From assembly GCA_011055475.1 (NCBI GenBank), contig DSDH01000495.1, positions 1 to 9,547 on the forward strand: DNA of 9,547 nt, read 5' to 3'. Positions 1-7,716 of the stretch are shown here, piece by piece (position 1 is the first letter of the stretch; each line of letters begins with the position of its first letter). Source of the DNA: Phycisphaerales bacterium (GTDB taxonomy: Bacteria > Planctomycetota > Phycisphaerae > Sedimentisphaerales > Anaerohalosphaeraceae). The translations under genes and the position numbers were made by a program. A model generated the notes under the pieces. That model was given only the letters and a program-made list of their open reading frames with translations, was not told the DNA's origin and did not search any database.

Positions 1-2184
1 ACGCTGATCTGCGTCGGTCCGGTGCCCAATATCGCCGAGGCCCTGCGCCGCGAGCCTCGCATCGCCGAGCGCGCCCGTTTCGTCGGGATGCACGGCAGCC
101 TCCGCAAGGGTTATGGCGGCCGCGACCAGATCGACGCCGAGTACAACGTCCGTGCCGACGCCAAGGCCTGCCAGGCGGCTCTCTCGGCGGCGTGGAATAT
201 CACCATCACGCCGCTGGATACCTGCGGCCTGGTCCACCTGACCGGGGAGAAGTACAAGAAAGTCCGGGACTCCAGCGATCCGGTCGCACGGGCCGTCATC
301 GAGAATTACCGCATCTGGGCCGAGAACAAGCAGACGGCCGAGCAGCGCAGCAGCACGCTGTACGATACCGTGGCCGTCTATCTGGGTCTGGCCGACGACT
401 TCTGCCGCATGGAACAGCTCCGCGTCCGGGTGGACGACCAGGGGTACACGCGGATCGACCCCGCCGGCAAAAGGATGAAGGTCGCCACGGCGTGGAAGGA
501 CATGGGCGCGTTCGAGGACTGGCTCATCGGGCGCTTGACCGGCCCGACGGCGCCTCCGCGGCAGGCCCGTGGTTTTCGCCGGCTGCCCGTCGCCGAGTAC
601 GTGGATCGGATGAAGGGCGGCTGGATCGGCCAGATGGCGGGTGTCGGCTGGGGCGGGCCCACGGAGTTCCGCTGGAAAGGGCAGATCATCCCGGAAGACC
701 AGATCCCAACGTGGAAGCCTGAGATGATCAACCAGTTCGGCCAGGATGACATCTACGTCGAGATGACCTTCCTGCGGACGCTGGAGCTGCACGGGCTGGG
801 TGTCTCCATCCGGCAGGCGGGGATCGACTTCGCCAACAGCGGTTATCCGCTCTGGCACGCCAACGATGCCGGGCGGACCAATCTGCGCGCCGGGATCGCC
901 CCGCCGGACAGCGGCCATCCGCAATTCAACAGCCACGCCGACGACATCGACTATCAGATCGAGGCCGACTACTCCGGCCTGATTGCGCCGGGTCTGCCCA
1001 ACACGGCGATCGAGCTGGGCGAGATCTTCGGCCGATTGATGAACTACGGCGATGGGCTGTACGGCGGCCAGTTCGTCGGCGGCATGTACGCCGAAGCCTT
1101 CTTTGAATCGGACCCGGTGCGGATCATCAAGGCGGGCCTGGCCTGCATCCCCCCGCAGAGCCAATACGCCGAGTGCATCCGCGACGTGATGCAGTGGTAC
1201 CGCGAGAACCCGAACGACTGGCAGGCCACCTGGCAGAAGGTCGAGGCCAAGTACCAGGACAACCCGGCCTATCGCCGCTTCTCCTGCACCGGACCGCAGG
1301 CGGACTTCAACATCGACGCCAAGATCAACGGCGCCTATATCGTTATGGGTCTGCTCTACGGCGGCGGCGATATGGATAGGACGATCATCATCTCCACCCG
1401 CTGCGGTCAGGATTCCGACTGTAACCCGTCCAACGCCGCCGGGGTTCTCGGCACCGTTATCGGTTTTGAGAAGCTGCCGGACAAGTTCAAGTCGGCGCTG
1501 AATCCGGAAGGCAAGTTCAGCCACACGCCGTACAACTTCCCGATACTCGTCGAGGTCTGTGAGACGCTGGCCCGCCAGGCGGTGGTGCGTCGCGGCGGCA
1601 GGATCGAGACCGATGCGCAGGGGCGCGAGGTCTTTGTGATCCCCATTGAAGAACCGCGGCCCAGCGGTTTTGAGCAGTGCTGGGAGCCGGGGCCCATTGC
1701 CCACAGCCGGTTCACCGAGGACGAGATGAAGCAGATCACCGCCGTCGCCGGGATCGACCTGTCCGAGGCCATTAACAAGTTCGCGCCCGGCTGGAAGATC
1801 GCCCGCTGTGGTCCCGATATGGAGCCGGGGTTTTACAGGGAGATGGGCGGTCGCGAGAACGTGCTGCTGACCCATCCGTTGAGCCGCGAGATGGGTTGCG
1901 CGATCTCGCGCACGGCGAAGCTGGCCGCGGGTCGCGAACACCGATTGAGCCTGACCGTCGGCCACGACCCACGGGGCGACTGGCAGTTGATCGTCAAGGC
2001 CGGTTCCGATGTGCTGCTGACCAAGACGATCGGGCCGGAGACCTGTCGCGATGGCTGGGTCGATGTGAACGTGGACCTGACGCCTTACGCCGGCCGGGAG
2101 GTGGAGCTGCAACTGATCAACCAGCCCACCGGCTGGTCGTGGGAGGCCGGCCGCTGGGCCCGCATTGCCCTGCAGAGTCGCTGA
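1..2184 (+). CDS. Nucleoside hydrolase-like / ADP-ribosylglycohydrolase fusion protein, 5' partial
   Basis: The reading frame is open from base 1, so the gene starts outside the window; the GTG at 22 lies inside a conserved nucleoside hydrolase stretch (VGPVPNIAEALRREP) and is not the start. Residues below are counted from that GTG. Residues 1 to about 178 look like the C-terminal half of an inosine/uridine-type nucleoside hydrolase: EYN at 40-42 matches the ribose-binding E-x-N motif, and LYDTVA at 113-118 sits where the family usually has His-Asp. After a short proline-rich linker, residues about 190-530 resemble ADP-ribosylglycohydrolases (DraG/ARH type), with a glycine-rich start (GGWIGQMAG), the acidic pair D242-D243 and a second acidic site D464-x-D466 (QDSDCN), which are the likely divalent-metal ligands. 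Residues about 590-720 form a beta-rich C-terminal domain, perhaps carbohydrate-binding. Both enzyme families cleave N-ribosyl bonds. The substrate is unknown, and any signal peptide would be upstream. The ADP-ribosylglycohydrolase call is firm; the nucleoside hydrolase half is firm as homology but only partly visible. Confidence 0.9.
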   Translation, partial: TLICVGPVPNIAEALRREPRIAERARFVGMHGSLRKGYGGRDQIDAEYNVRADAKACQAALSAAWNITITPLDTCGLVHLTGEKYKKVRDSSDPVARAVIENYRIWAENKQTAEQRSSTLYDTVAVYLGLADDFCRMEQLRVRVDDQGYTRIDPAGKRMKVATAWKDMGAFEDWLIGRLTGPTAPPRQARGFRRLPVAEYVDRMKGGWIGQMAGVGWGGPTEFRWKGQIIPEDQIPTWKPEMINQFGQDDIYVEMTFLRTLELHGLGVSIRQAGIDFANSGYPLWHANDAGRTNLRAGIAPPDSGHPQFNSHADDIDYQIEADYSGLIAPGLPNTAIELGEIFGRLMNYGDGLYGGQFVGGMYAEAFFESDPVRIIKAGLACIPPQSQYAECIRDVMQWYRENPNDWQATWQKVEAKYQDNPAYRRFSCTGPQADFNIDAKINGAYIVMGLLYGGGDMDRTIIISTRCGQDSDCNPSNAAGVLGTVIGFEKLPDKFKSALNPEGKFSHTPYNFPILVEVCETLARQAVVRRGGRIETDAQGREVFVIPIEEPRPSGFEQCWEPGPIAHSRFTEDEMKQITAVAGIDLSEAINKFAPGWKIARCGPDMEPGFYREMGGRENVLLTHPLSREMGCAISRTAKLAAGREHRLSLTVGHDPRGDWQLIVKAGSDVLLTKTIGPETCRDGWVDVNVDLTPYAGREVELQLINQPTGWSWEAGRWARIALQSR

Positions 2185-2233
2185 CAATCGCCCGGGGTCG
2201 GATCGGTCCGGCTCCGGCCCCGGTGTTTCCCAC

Positions 2234-2250
2234 CCCCGTGCGACACGGGG
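2234..2250 (+). terminator. Perfect hairpin after the fusion gene, possible weak terminator
   Basis: CCCCGTG and CACGGGG form a perfect 7-bp stem with a 3-base CGA loop, 50 bases past the stop codon of the fusion gene. The bases that follow (TCATTGCATC) are not a real T-run, so intrinsic termination would be weak. A second hairpin, CCTTGT/ACAAGG at 2286-2302 with a 5-base loop, lies further along the same gap. Either could instead be part of the leader of the downstream methionine gene. The rest of the 2185-2380 gap shows no recognisable SAM or cobalamin riboswitch. Confidence 0.35.
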
Positions 2251-2367
2251 TCATTGCATCGGGCGACAAGCCCTGTGCGCAAGGCCCTTGTGCCGTACAA
2301 GGCGGCGGGCTACTCTATCCGATAAACCAGAAGGGTCAGCGCACCGGCGAGATGGTCGGGTGCGATC

Positions 2368-2375
2368 GGGAAGGA
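2368..2375 (+). promoter_or_regulatory. Ribosome-binding site GGGAAGGA that fixes the start at 2381
   Basis: GGGAAGGA lies five bases before the ATG at 2381. The frame stays open upstream to 2165, which would overlap the fusion gene, so this site together with the start of family-like sequence decides the start. The same octamer precedes the formate-THF ligase start. Confidence 0.7.
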
Positions 2376-2380
2376 TACCG

Positions 2381-4243
2381 ATGGGTCGGCCAGATTTCAT
2401 AGAAGGCCTTTGTCGGCGCGTCGTTTTTGCCGACGGCGCGATGGGAACCATGCTGTTTCAGCATGGGGTGTTTCTGAATACCTGCTTCGATGAGCTGAAC
2501 CTGACGAATCCCAAGCTCGTGGCCCGTGTGCATGAGGGCTATCTCCGGGTCGGCAGCGAGTTATTGGAGACCAACACCTTCGGCGCCAACGCGTTCAAGC
2601 TCGCCCGGTATGGCCTGGCCGACAAGGTCGAGGCCATCAACGCGGCGGGCGCCCGCCTGGCGCGGGATTGCGCCGGTGATGATGCCTGGATCGCCGGGGC
2701 CGTCGGCCCGCTGGGGCCGGGGCATATCGGCCTGGGAACGGACGCGGACGAGGCGGCGCGGCAGGCGTTCGCCGCCCAGATCCACGCCCTGACCGAGGCC
2801 GGCGTGGACGTGGTTCTTTTCGAGACTTTCGGCAATCCCGCCGAGCTGCAACTGGCCATCGAGGCGGCTCGGACCGTCACCTCGCTACCCCTGATCGCCC
2901 AGATGGCCGTCAACGAGGATCACCAGACCCTCTTGGGTATGCCCATCGAAGAGGCGATCGCCCGTATCGCGGCCGAACCACAGGTGGCCGTGGTGGGCCT
3001 GAATTGTTCGGTGGGGCCCTCGCCCATGCTCGAAAGCCTGCAACGCATCCGGCCGGTGACCGACAAGCCCCTCAGCGCCCAGCCCAACGCGGGCCTGCCG
3101 CGAGAGGTCGAAGGTCGCCGCATGTACATGTCCACGCCGGAGTACATGGCCGAATACGCCAAGCGGTTTTTCGAGCACGGGGTGCGGCTGATCGGCGGCT
3201 GCTGCGGCACGACACCCGAACATATCCGCCAGATTGTCAAAGCCGTGTCGGCGATGGACAAGGCCATGGGGCGGCCCGCAGCCGAAGCGACCATCGTCCA
3301 GCCGTCCGCCGAGGCTCAGGGCGTCGAGCCCATCCCGCTGCCGCAAAAGTCGCGCGTGGGAGCCAAACTCGCCACCGGCCAGCCCGTCTGCAGCATCGAG
3401 TTGGTGCCGCCGCGGGGCGTGCGGCTGGACGCGATTCTGGAGAAGGTCCGCCTCTGCGCCGCTCACGGTATCGACGCGGTGAACATCCCCGATGGGCCGC
3501 GGGCCACCAGCCGCCTGTCGCCGATGGTGACCGCCGTGCAGGTGCAGCAGGCCGCCGATATCGAGGCGATCCTGCACGTGTGCTGCCGCGACAAGAATCT
3601 GATCGGGTTGCAGTCCGACATGCTCGGTGTTCACGCGATGGGTCTGCGTAACGTGCTGCTCATCACGGGCGATCCGCCCAAGCTCGGCGAGTATCCCGAT
3701 GCGACGGCCGTGTTCGACCTCGATGCCATCGCCCTGACCAGGGTGGTGAGCCGGCTCAACCGCGGCCTGGACGTCGCGGGCAACGCCCTCGATGAGCCGC
3801 TGGCGTTGACCATCGGGGTCGGGGCCAACCCCGTCGCTTCGGACCGGCCGCGCGAGATTGACCGCTTTCGCCGTAAGGTCGAGGCGGGCGCCGAATACGC
3901 CATCACCCAGCCGGTGTTCGACGTGCGGATGTTGTTCGACTTCCTGGACGCCGTGGCCGATCACCCCATCCCCGTGATTGCGGGCATCTGGCCGTTCACC
4001 AGCTACAAGAACGCCGAGTTCATGGCCAACGAGGTGCCGGGCGTGGTCGTTCCACCGGCCTTGCTGGACCGCATGAGCGCCGCCAAGACTCGCGAGCAGG
4101 GTCGCGCCCTGGGGGTGACCATCGCCCGTGAGATGATCGAGCAGATCGCCGACCGCGTGGCCGGCTTCGCCATCAGCGCGCCGTTCGGCAACGTTCGCAT
4201 TGCCCTGGCCGCCCTGGGGCGCCTGGCCATCGAGGCCATCTGA
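2381..4243 (+). CDS. Bifunctional homocysteine S-methyltransferase / 5,10-methylenetetrahydrofolate reductase
   Basis: This 620-residue cytoplasmic protein has the length and layout of the Bacillus YitJ-type fusion (about 610 aa). Residues 1 to about 295 are the zinc-dependent homocysteine methyltransferase barrel: the start ADGAMGTMLFQ is typical, and the zinc ligands are C209 (GLNCS) and C274-C275 (GGCCGT). A variable linker follows at about 300-332. Residues about 335-615 are the FAD-dependent methylene-THF reductase barrel: E340 in IELVPP matches the catalytic glutamate of MetF, and NIPDG, LLITGDPP and ITQPVFD are family motifs. The reductase makes 5-methyl-THF and the first domain should methylate homocysteine to methionine. 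There is no cobalamin-binding domain, so the true methyl donor (methyl-THF, S-methylmethionine, or a partner corrinoid protein) cannot be told from sequence. It lies 169 bases before formate-THF ligase on the same strand. The ATG at 2381 was chosen for its ribosome-binding site; longer in-frame starts give a non-homologous, Arg/Pro-rich extension. Confidence 0.95.
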   Translation: MGRPDFIEGLCRRVVFADGAMGTMLFQHGVFLNTCFDELNLTNPKLVARVHEGYLRVGSELLETNTFGANAFKLARYGLADKVEAINAAGARLARDCAGDDAWIAGAVGPLGPGHIGLGTDADEAARQAFAAQIHALTEAGVDVVLFETFGNPAELQLAIEAARTVTSLPLIAQMAVNEDHQTLLGMPIEEAIARIAAEPQVAVVGLNCSVGPSPMLESLQRIRPVTDKPLSAQPNAGLPREVEGRRMYMSTPEYMAEYAKRFFEHGVRLIGGCCGTTPEHIRQIVKAVSAMDKAMGRPAAEATIVQPSAEAQGVEPIPLPQKSRVGAKLATGQPVCSIELVPPRGVRLDAILEKVRLCAAHGIDAVNIPDGPRATSRLSPMVTAVQVQQAADIEAILHVCCRDKNLIGLQSDMLGVHAMGLRNVLLITGDPPKLGEYPDATAVFDLDAIALTRVVSRLNRGLDVAGNALDEPLALTIGVGANPVASDRPREIDRFRRKVEAGAEYAITQPVFDVRMLFDFLDAVADHPIPVIAGIWPFTSYKNAEFMANEVPGVVVPPALLDRMSAAKTREQGRALGVTIAREMIEQIADRVAGFAISAPFGNVRIALAALGRLAIEAI

Positions 4244-4248
4244 TCACC

Positions 4249-4261
4249 GCCGGTCTCCGGC
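4249..4261 (+). other. Small hairpin just after the methyltransferase/reductase stop
   Basis: GCCGG and CCGGC form a 5-bp stem with a TCT loop, six bases past the stop codon. There is no T-run after it. It may protect the 3' end or mean nothing in such GC-rich DNA. Confidence 0.2.
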
Positions 4262-4373
4262 CTTGCGTAGAACGCCGTCTTTGTAGGCCGGATCGCTCAC
4301 GACGTTGCCCGGCCCCGGGGGCGTTGCGGCTCGAACCAGGTGATTTTTGGTGGAAGCGCCGGCTCTAACAGTC

Positions 4374-4379
4374 GATAAT
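4374..4379 (+). promoter_or_regulatory. Possible -10 element (GATAAT) before formate-THF ligase
   Basis: GATAAT matches the TATAAT consensus at five of six bases and lies 33 bases before the start codon, in an AT-richer patch of the 169-base gap. The hexamer at the expected -35 distance (TGGAAG, 4351-4356, 17 bases away, no better than three of six) is poor. The gene may be co-transcribed with the upstream gene, have its own weak promoter, or both. Confidence 0.3.
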
Positions 4380-4412
4380 GCAGTAATTTGAAACAACCGG
4401 GAAGGACGCTGG

Positions 4413-6200
4413 ATGAACCCGAGACAACGTGCATTGGACCGTCTGGACCCGACGACGCTGCAAGATTGGCAGGTCGCCGCCGCCGCCGAGGAGCATATCA
4501 AGCCGCTGGAGCAGATCGCCAGCGAGTTGGGCCTGGCCTACGGCGAGTTGATCCCCCTGGGCAACAAGCTGGCCAAGATCGACTACGCCAAGATCGTTGA
4601 CCGGCTCAAGCACGTCCGTCGCGGCAAGTACATCGACGTCACCGCGATCACGCCCACGCCCCTGGGCGAAGGCAAGACCACGACCACAATCGGTTTGGTG
4701 CAGGGGCTGGGACGGCTGGGCAAGAAGGTCTGCGGCACCATCCGCCAGGCCAGCAGCGGGCCGACCTTCAACATCAAGGGCTCGGCCGCCGGCGGGGGCC
4801 TGAGCCAGTGCATCCCGCTGACGCCCTTTTCCATCCGGCTCACCGGCGACATCGAGAGCATCACCAACGCGCACAACCTGGCGATGGTCGCCCTGACCGC
4901 CCGCATGCAGCACGAGCGCAACTACGATGATGCGCGGCTGGCCAAGAGCGGCCTGCGGCGGCTCGATATCGACCCCCAACGCGTGCAGATCCGCTGGGCG
5001 ATGGATTTCTGCGCCCAGGCCCTGCGCAATATCATCATCGGACGCGGCGGGCCGATGGACGGCCTCGAGATGGAGAGCGGCTTCCAGATGTCGGTCTCCA
5101 GCGAGGTGATGGCCATCCTGGCGGTCGCCAAGAGCCTCAAGGACTTCCGCCGGCGCATGGGCAAGATCGTCGTGGCCTACGACAAGAAGGGTCGCGAGGT
5201 CACCACGGCCGACCTGGAGGTGGACGGCGCCATGACCGCCTGGATGGTCGAGGCCCTCAATCCGAATCTCATGCAGACGATCGAGGGGCAGCCCATGCTG
5301 GTCCACGCGGGGCCCTTCGCCAACATCGCCATCGGCCAGAGCTCCATCATCGCCGATCTGGTGGGCACCAAGTTGTGCGATTATCTCGTCACGGAGAGCG
5401 GGTTCGGGGCGGATATCGGCTTCGAGAAGTTCTGGAACCTCAAGTGCCGCATGAGCGGTCTGACGCCCAATGCCGTGGTCATCGTCGCCACGATCCGCGC
5501 CCTGAAGATGCACGGCGGTGGGCCGGCGGTCAAGCCGGGCGCACCCCTGCCCGACATCTACCGCCAGAAGAACCTGCGGCTCGTCGAAAAAGGCTGCGAG
5601 AACCTGCTGGCCCATATCGAGATTGTCAAGCAGTCCGGCATCCGCCCGGTGGTGTGCATCAACCATTTCCACACCGACACGAAGGAAGAAACGGACCTGG
5701 TCCGCAGGATCGTCGAGGCCGCCGGCGCCTCGGTCGCCGTCAGCGAGCACTGGCGCTATGGCGGCGAGGGGGCCCTGGAGCTGGCCGAGAAGGTCGCCAA
5801 CGCCTGTGAGGAGATCCGCGACTTTACCTTCCTCTACGAGCCCGAAATGCCCCTGCGCCAGAAGATCGACCGCATCGCCCGCCGCATCTACGGGGCCGAC
5901 GGGGTCGAGTACACCCCGCTGGCCAAGGAGAAGTTCGACGCCCTGGAGGCCAATGCCCGGATCAACGGCATGGGCATCTGCATGGTCAAGACGCAACTGA
6001 GCCTGTCACACGATCCCAACCTAAAGGGGCGGCCCACCGGTTGGGTTCTGCCGATCCGCGACGTGATGGTGTACGAAGGCGCCGGGTTTGTCGTGCCCAT
6101 TGCCGGGGACATCAAGCTCATGCCCGGCACGGCCTCGAACCCGGCCTTCCGCCGGATCGACGTGGACGTGGAGACCGGCAAGGTCACCGGGCTGTTCTGA
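4413..6200 (+). CDS. fhs: Formate-tetrahydrofolate ligase (10-formyl-THF synthetase)
   Basis: The enzyme joins formate to tetrahydrofolate using ATP and gives 10-formyl-THF, the entry of formate into the folate pool and the first folate step of the methyl branch of the Wood-Ljungdahl pathway. The 595 residues cover the whole family. The P-loop TPTPLGEGKTTTT is at residues 80-92, followed by the conserved NIKGSAAGGGLSQC and RLTGDIESITNAHN stretches. The C-terminus carries MPGTASNPAFRRIDVD and ends in VTGLF as in typical members. It is some 35 residues longer than the usual 555-560, partly from an N-terminal extension before the conserved IKPLEQIASELGL region. The start ATG has GGGAAGGA six bases upstream. 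Its neighbour is a methylene-THF reductase fusion, which fits a formate-to-methyl route; a FolD-type dehydrogenase/cyclohydrolase is not in the window. The enzyme also serves purine synthesis and formate handling in non-acetogens, so acetogenesis cannot be concluded. Confidence 0.97.
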   Translation: MNPRQRALDRLDPTTLQDWQVAAAAEEHIKPLEQIASELGLAYGELIPLGNKLAKIDYAKIVDRLKHVRRGKYIDVTAITPTPLGEGKTTTTIGLVQGLGRLGKKVCGTIRQASSGPTFNIKGSAAGGGLSQCIPLTPFSIRLTGDIESITNAHNLAMVALTARMQHERNYDDARLAKSGLRRLDIDPQRVQIRWAMDFCAQALRNIIIGRGGPMDGLEMESGFQMSVSSEVMAILAVAKSLKDFRRRMGKIVVAYDKKGREVTTADLEVDGAMTAWMVEALNPNLMQTIEGQPMLVHAGPFANIAIGQSSIIADLVGTKLCDYLVTESGFGADIGFEKFWNLKCRMSGLTPNAVVIVATIRALKMHGGGPAVKPGAPLPDIYRQKNLRLVEKGCENLLAHIEIVKQSGIRPVVCINHFHTDTKEETDLVRRIVEAAGASVAVSEHWRYGGEGALELAEKVANACEEIRDFTFLYEPEMPLRQKIDRIARRIYGADGVEYTPLAKEKFDALEANARINGMGICMVKTQLSLSHDPNLKGRPTGWVLPIRDVMVYEGAGFVVPIAGDIKLMPGTASNPAFRRIDVDVETGKVTGLF

Positions 6201-6208
6201 GGGTCCCA

Positions 6209-6231
6209 CGGACCGGCGCCATGGCCGTCCG
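6209..6231. terminator. Hairpin between convergent genes, possible bidirectional terminator
   Basis: The 45-base gap between the formate-THF ligase stop and the phosphatase stop holds an inverted repeat. CGGAC pairs with GTCCG, and GGC with GCC inside it, with one bulged base and a 6-base loop. No T-run follows on either strand, so it is at best a weak intrinsic terminator. A competing 5-bp stem, GGTCC/GGACC at 6202-6214, overlaps it. Location between two convergent genes is the main support. Confidence 0.3.
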
Positions 6232-6245
6232 GGTTGTCCCGTGCG

Positions 6246-7634
6246 TCAGCGCCGCGCGATCTCGACCACCAGCGTGTCATCCGTCGCCGGGCCTTGGCGA
6301 TGGTCCTTCACCCGCTGCCAGACCACTTGCAGGAAGTCCTCATGCCGATCCACCTGGGCCCGCCGCAGGGTGTCCCGCACGCCTTCCACGCCCAGCGCCC
6401 GCTCCCGCTTATCCATCGCCTCGATAACCCCATCCGTGTACAGAACCACGCGATCCCCCGGGGCAAAGACCGCCTGTTCGGTCGGGCAGGAGTACTCCGG
6501 ATCGTCCACCACGCCGAGCATGACGGCATTGGACCCCAGCGGCTTTACCGCCCCATCCTCTGAAACCAGAAAGGCCGGGGGATGCCCCGCGTTGGCCCAT
6601 TCCAGCGACCCCTGCGAGGCATCGACGCGCAGGGCCAGGCCCGTGGCGAAGATGCCATGCCGCGCGATGCTCACCGAGAAATACCGGTTCAACGCGACGA
6701 TCAGCTCGCCCGGCGCGCGGTCCTGCCGCTCACCGAACAGCCGATCCAGTTCGCCATAGATGCGGTTGACCGTCAACGCGGCCGTAATGCCGTGGCCCGT
6801 TACGTCGAGCACAACGACGTTGAGTCGGTCGGCGTGATCCTGCCGAACGTACAGATAATCGCCGCCGATGTGCTCGGTCGGCTCGTAGCAGTACCGCAGG
6901 TGAACGGGGCCGGCGGCGATCTCTTCCGGGAACAGCAGTTCATGAATGTGTCGCGCGTGGGCGAGTTCCTGCTTCATCTGGCGGTAGCGACCACTGAGAT
7001 GGTCCAGGGCGAATCGATAGCGGAAGCGTTTGGTGCGAACCGCACAGACCAGCAGCCCCGGCAGCCCCGCGAACGGCCAGACCAACATGTCCCAGGGGCT
7101 GGCGCGAAACAGCACCATCGCGACCGCCGCGGTGACCCACAAGGCCGCCAAGGCCCGGGCCGCCTCCCGCACCGACCAGGGCAGGAACAGGGATGCCACC
7201 AGATGCACCAGCAGAATCCGGCCCGACAGGGTGGGCGCATCCAGGTTCGCCGGCCGATGGAAGGCGATCACCGATCCCACCGGCTGGCCCAGCACGATCG
7301 GCGCGACGATCATCGCCAGGATGCCCGCCGAGACGACCAGTCGAAACCCGTACCGGACGACGTCCTCCTCGGCCAAGGTCCGCCGCCGAGCCCATAGCAG
7401 GCCGACCCAGAACACCGCCATGTGCAGACCGCCGCGAAGGATCGCCCGCATGCAGTAAGAGCCCATCGCCGCCCCACCGACGGCCATGATGAGGTGCACT
7501 ACCATCTCCAGCAGCGCGACGCCGATCATGAACAGGCAATACGCATCCAGCCGCCGACGCATCCACTGATGGCGTTGTCGCTCGGCGGCCTGCTGGATCT
7601 CCTCATCCACGTCCTGGATGCCCCGCTTGGTCAT
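6246..7634 (-). CDS. Membrane-anchored SpoIIE-type PP2C serine phosphatase
   Basis: This 462-residue protein has six likely membrane helices (about 33-52, 64-83, 98-117, 138-153, 157-176, 181-199) and no cleavable signal peptide. A helical linker at about 205-235 resembles the signalling helix that often precedes these domains. The PP2C/SpoIIE phosphatase domain fills about 236-462. Visible metal-site motifs are GGDY (D259), DVTGHG (277-282), NAGHPP (348-353), YTDG (D401) and DDT (452-454), so it looks catalytically intact. Such proteins dephosphorylate serine on STAS-domain anti-anti-sigma factors in partner-switching systems. The membrane part may be a sensor, but it matches no named sensor domain I recognise. 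No anti-sigma kinase or STAS protein is encoded nearby, so it is an orphan here. The ATG at 7634 has a GGGGA ribosome-binding site on its strand (7640-7644) and a recognisable promoter. It converges on formate-THF ligase. Subfamily and target are unknown. Confidence 0.93.
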   Translation of the reverse strand: MTKRGIQDVDEEIQQAAERQRHQWMRRRLDAYCLFMIGVALLEMVVHLIMAVGGAAMGSYCMRAILRGGLHMAVFWVGLLWARRRTLAEEDVVRYGFRLVVSAGILAMIVAPIVLGQPVGSVIAFHRPANLDAPTLSGRILLVHLVASLFLPWSVREAARALAALWVTAAVAMVLFRASPWDMLVWPFAGLPGLLVCAVRTKRFRYRFALDHLSGRYRQMKQELAHARHIHELLFPEEIAAGPVHLRYCYEPTEHIGGDYLYVRQDHADRLNVVVLDVTGHGITAALTVNRIYGELDRLFGERQDRAPGELIVALNRYFSVSIARHGIFATGLALRVDASQGSLEWANAGHPPAFLVSEDGAVKPLGSNAVMLGVVDDPEYSCPTEQAVFAPGDRVVLYTDGVIEAMDKRERALGVEGVRDTLRRAQVDRHEDFLQVVWQRVKDHRQGPATDDTLVVEIARR

Positions 7635-7660
7635 GATGATCCCCGTGTCAGGTTGCCGTC

Positions 7661-7689
7661 ATCATAGCCGCTGGTTCAAACGGGGTAAA
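7661..7689 (-). promoter_or_regulatory. Sigma-70-like promoter of the phosphatase gene
   Basis: Read on the minus strand, TTTACC (7689-7684; four of six to TTGACA) is followed by a 17-base spacer and TATGAT (7666-7661; five of six to TATAAT). Transcription would begin near 7654, about 20 bases before the ATG at 7634. The intrinsic terminator at 7717-7755 lies upstream of this promoter. Confidence 0.55.
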
Positions 7690-7698
7690 GACTGTGCA

Positions 7699-7710
7699 GA
7701 CGGGCCCGTC
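7699..7710. promoter_or_regulatory. 12-bp perfect palindrome GACGGGCCCGTC upstream of the phosphatase promoter
   Basis: The palindrome ends ten bases upstream (in the gene's sense) of the likely -35 box of the phosphatase. A near copy, CGACGG-C-CCGTCG, lies at 7807-7819. Position and symmetry would suit a dimeric regulator's operator. GC-rich palindromes also arise by chance in DNA of this composition, so the role is inference. Confidence 0.3.
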
Positions 7711-7716
7711 GAAGTG

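Noticed and set aside
2165..2380. In-frame upstream extension of the methyltransferase/reductase gene by 72 codons
   Set aside because: It overlaps the end of the fusion gene and gives an Arg/Pro/Gly-rich stretch unlike the family. The ATG at 2381 has a good ribosome-binding site, and family-like sequence begins right after it.
2885..3964. 359-codon open frame on the minus strand
   Set aside because: It is antisense to the methyltransferase/reductase and has the same low-complexity His/Asp/Gly-rich composition.
4244..4412. Intrinsic terminator between the two folate genes
   Set aside because: Short GC stems are present, but none is followed by a T-run; the T5 at 4344-4348 has no stem before it. 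Co-transcription therefore remains possible.
4365..5996. 543-codon open frame on the minus strand
   Set aside because: It lies opposite formate-THF ligase and is a product of high GC and codon bias. Its translation is a His/Asp/Gly/Leu-rich mix without domain features, while the plus strand encodes a complete enzyme.
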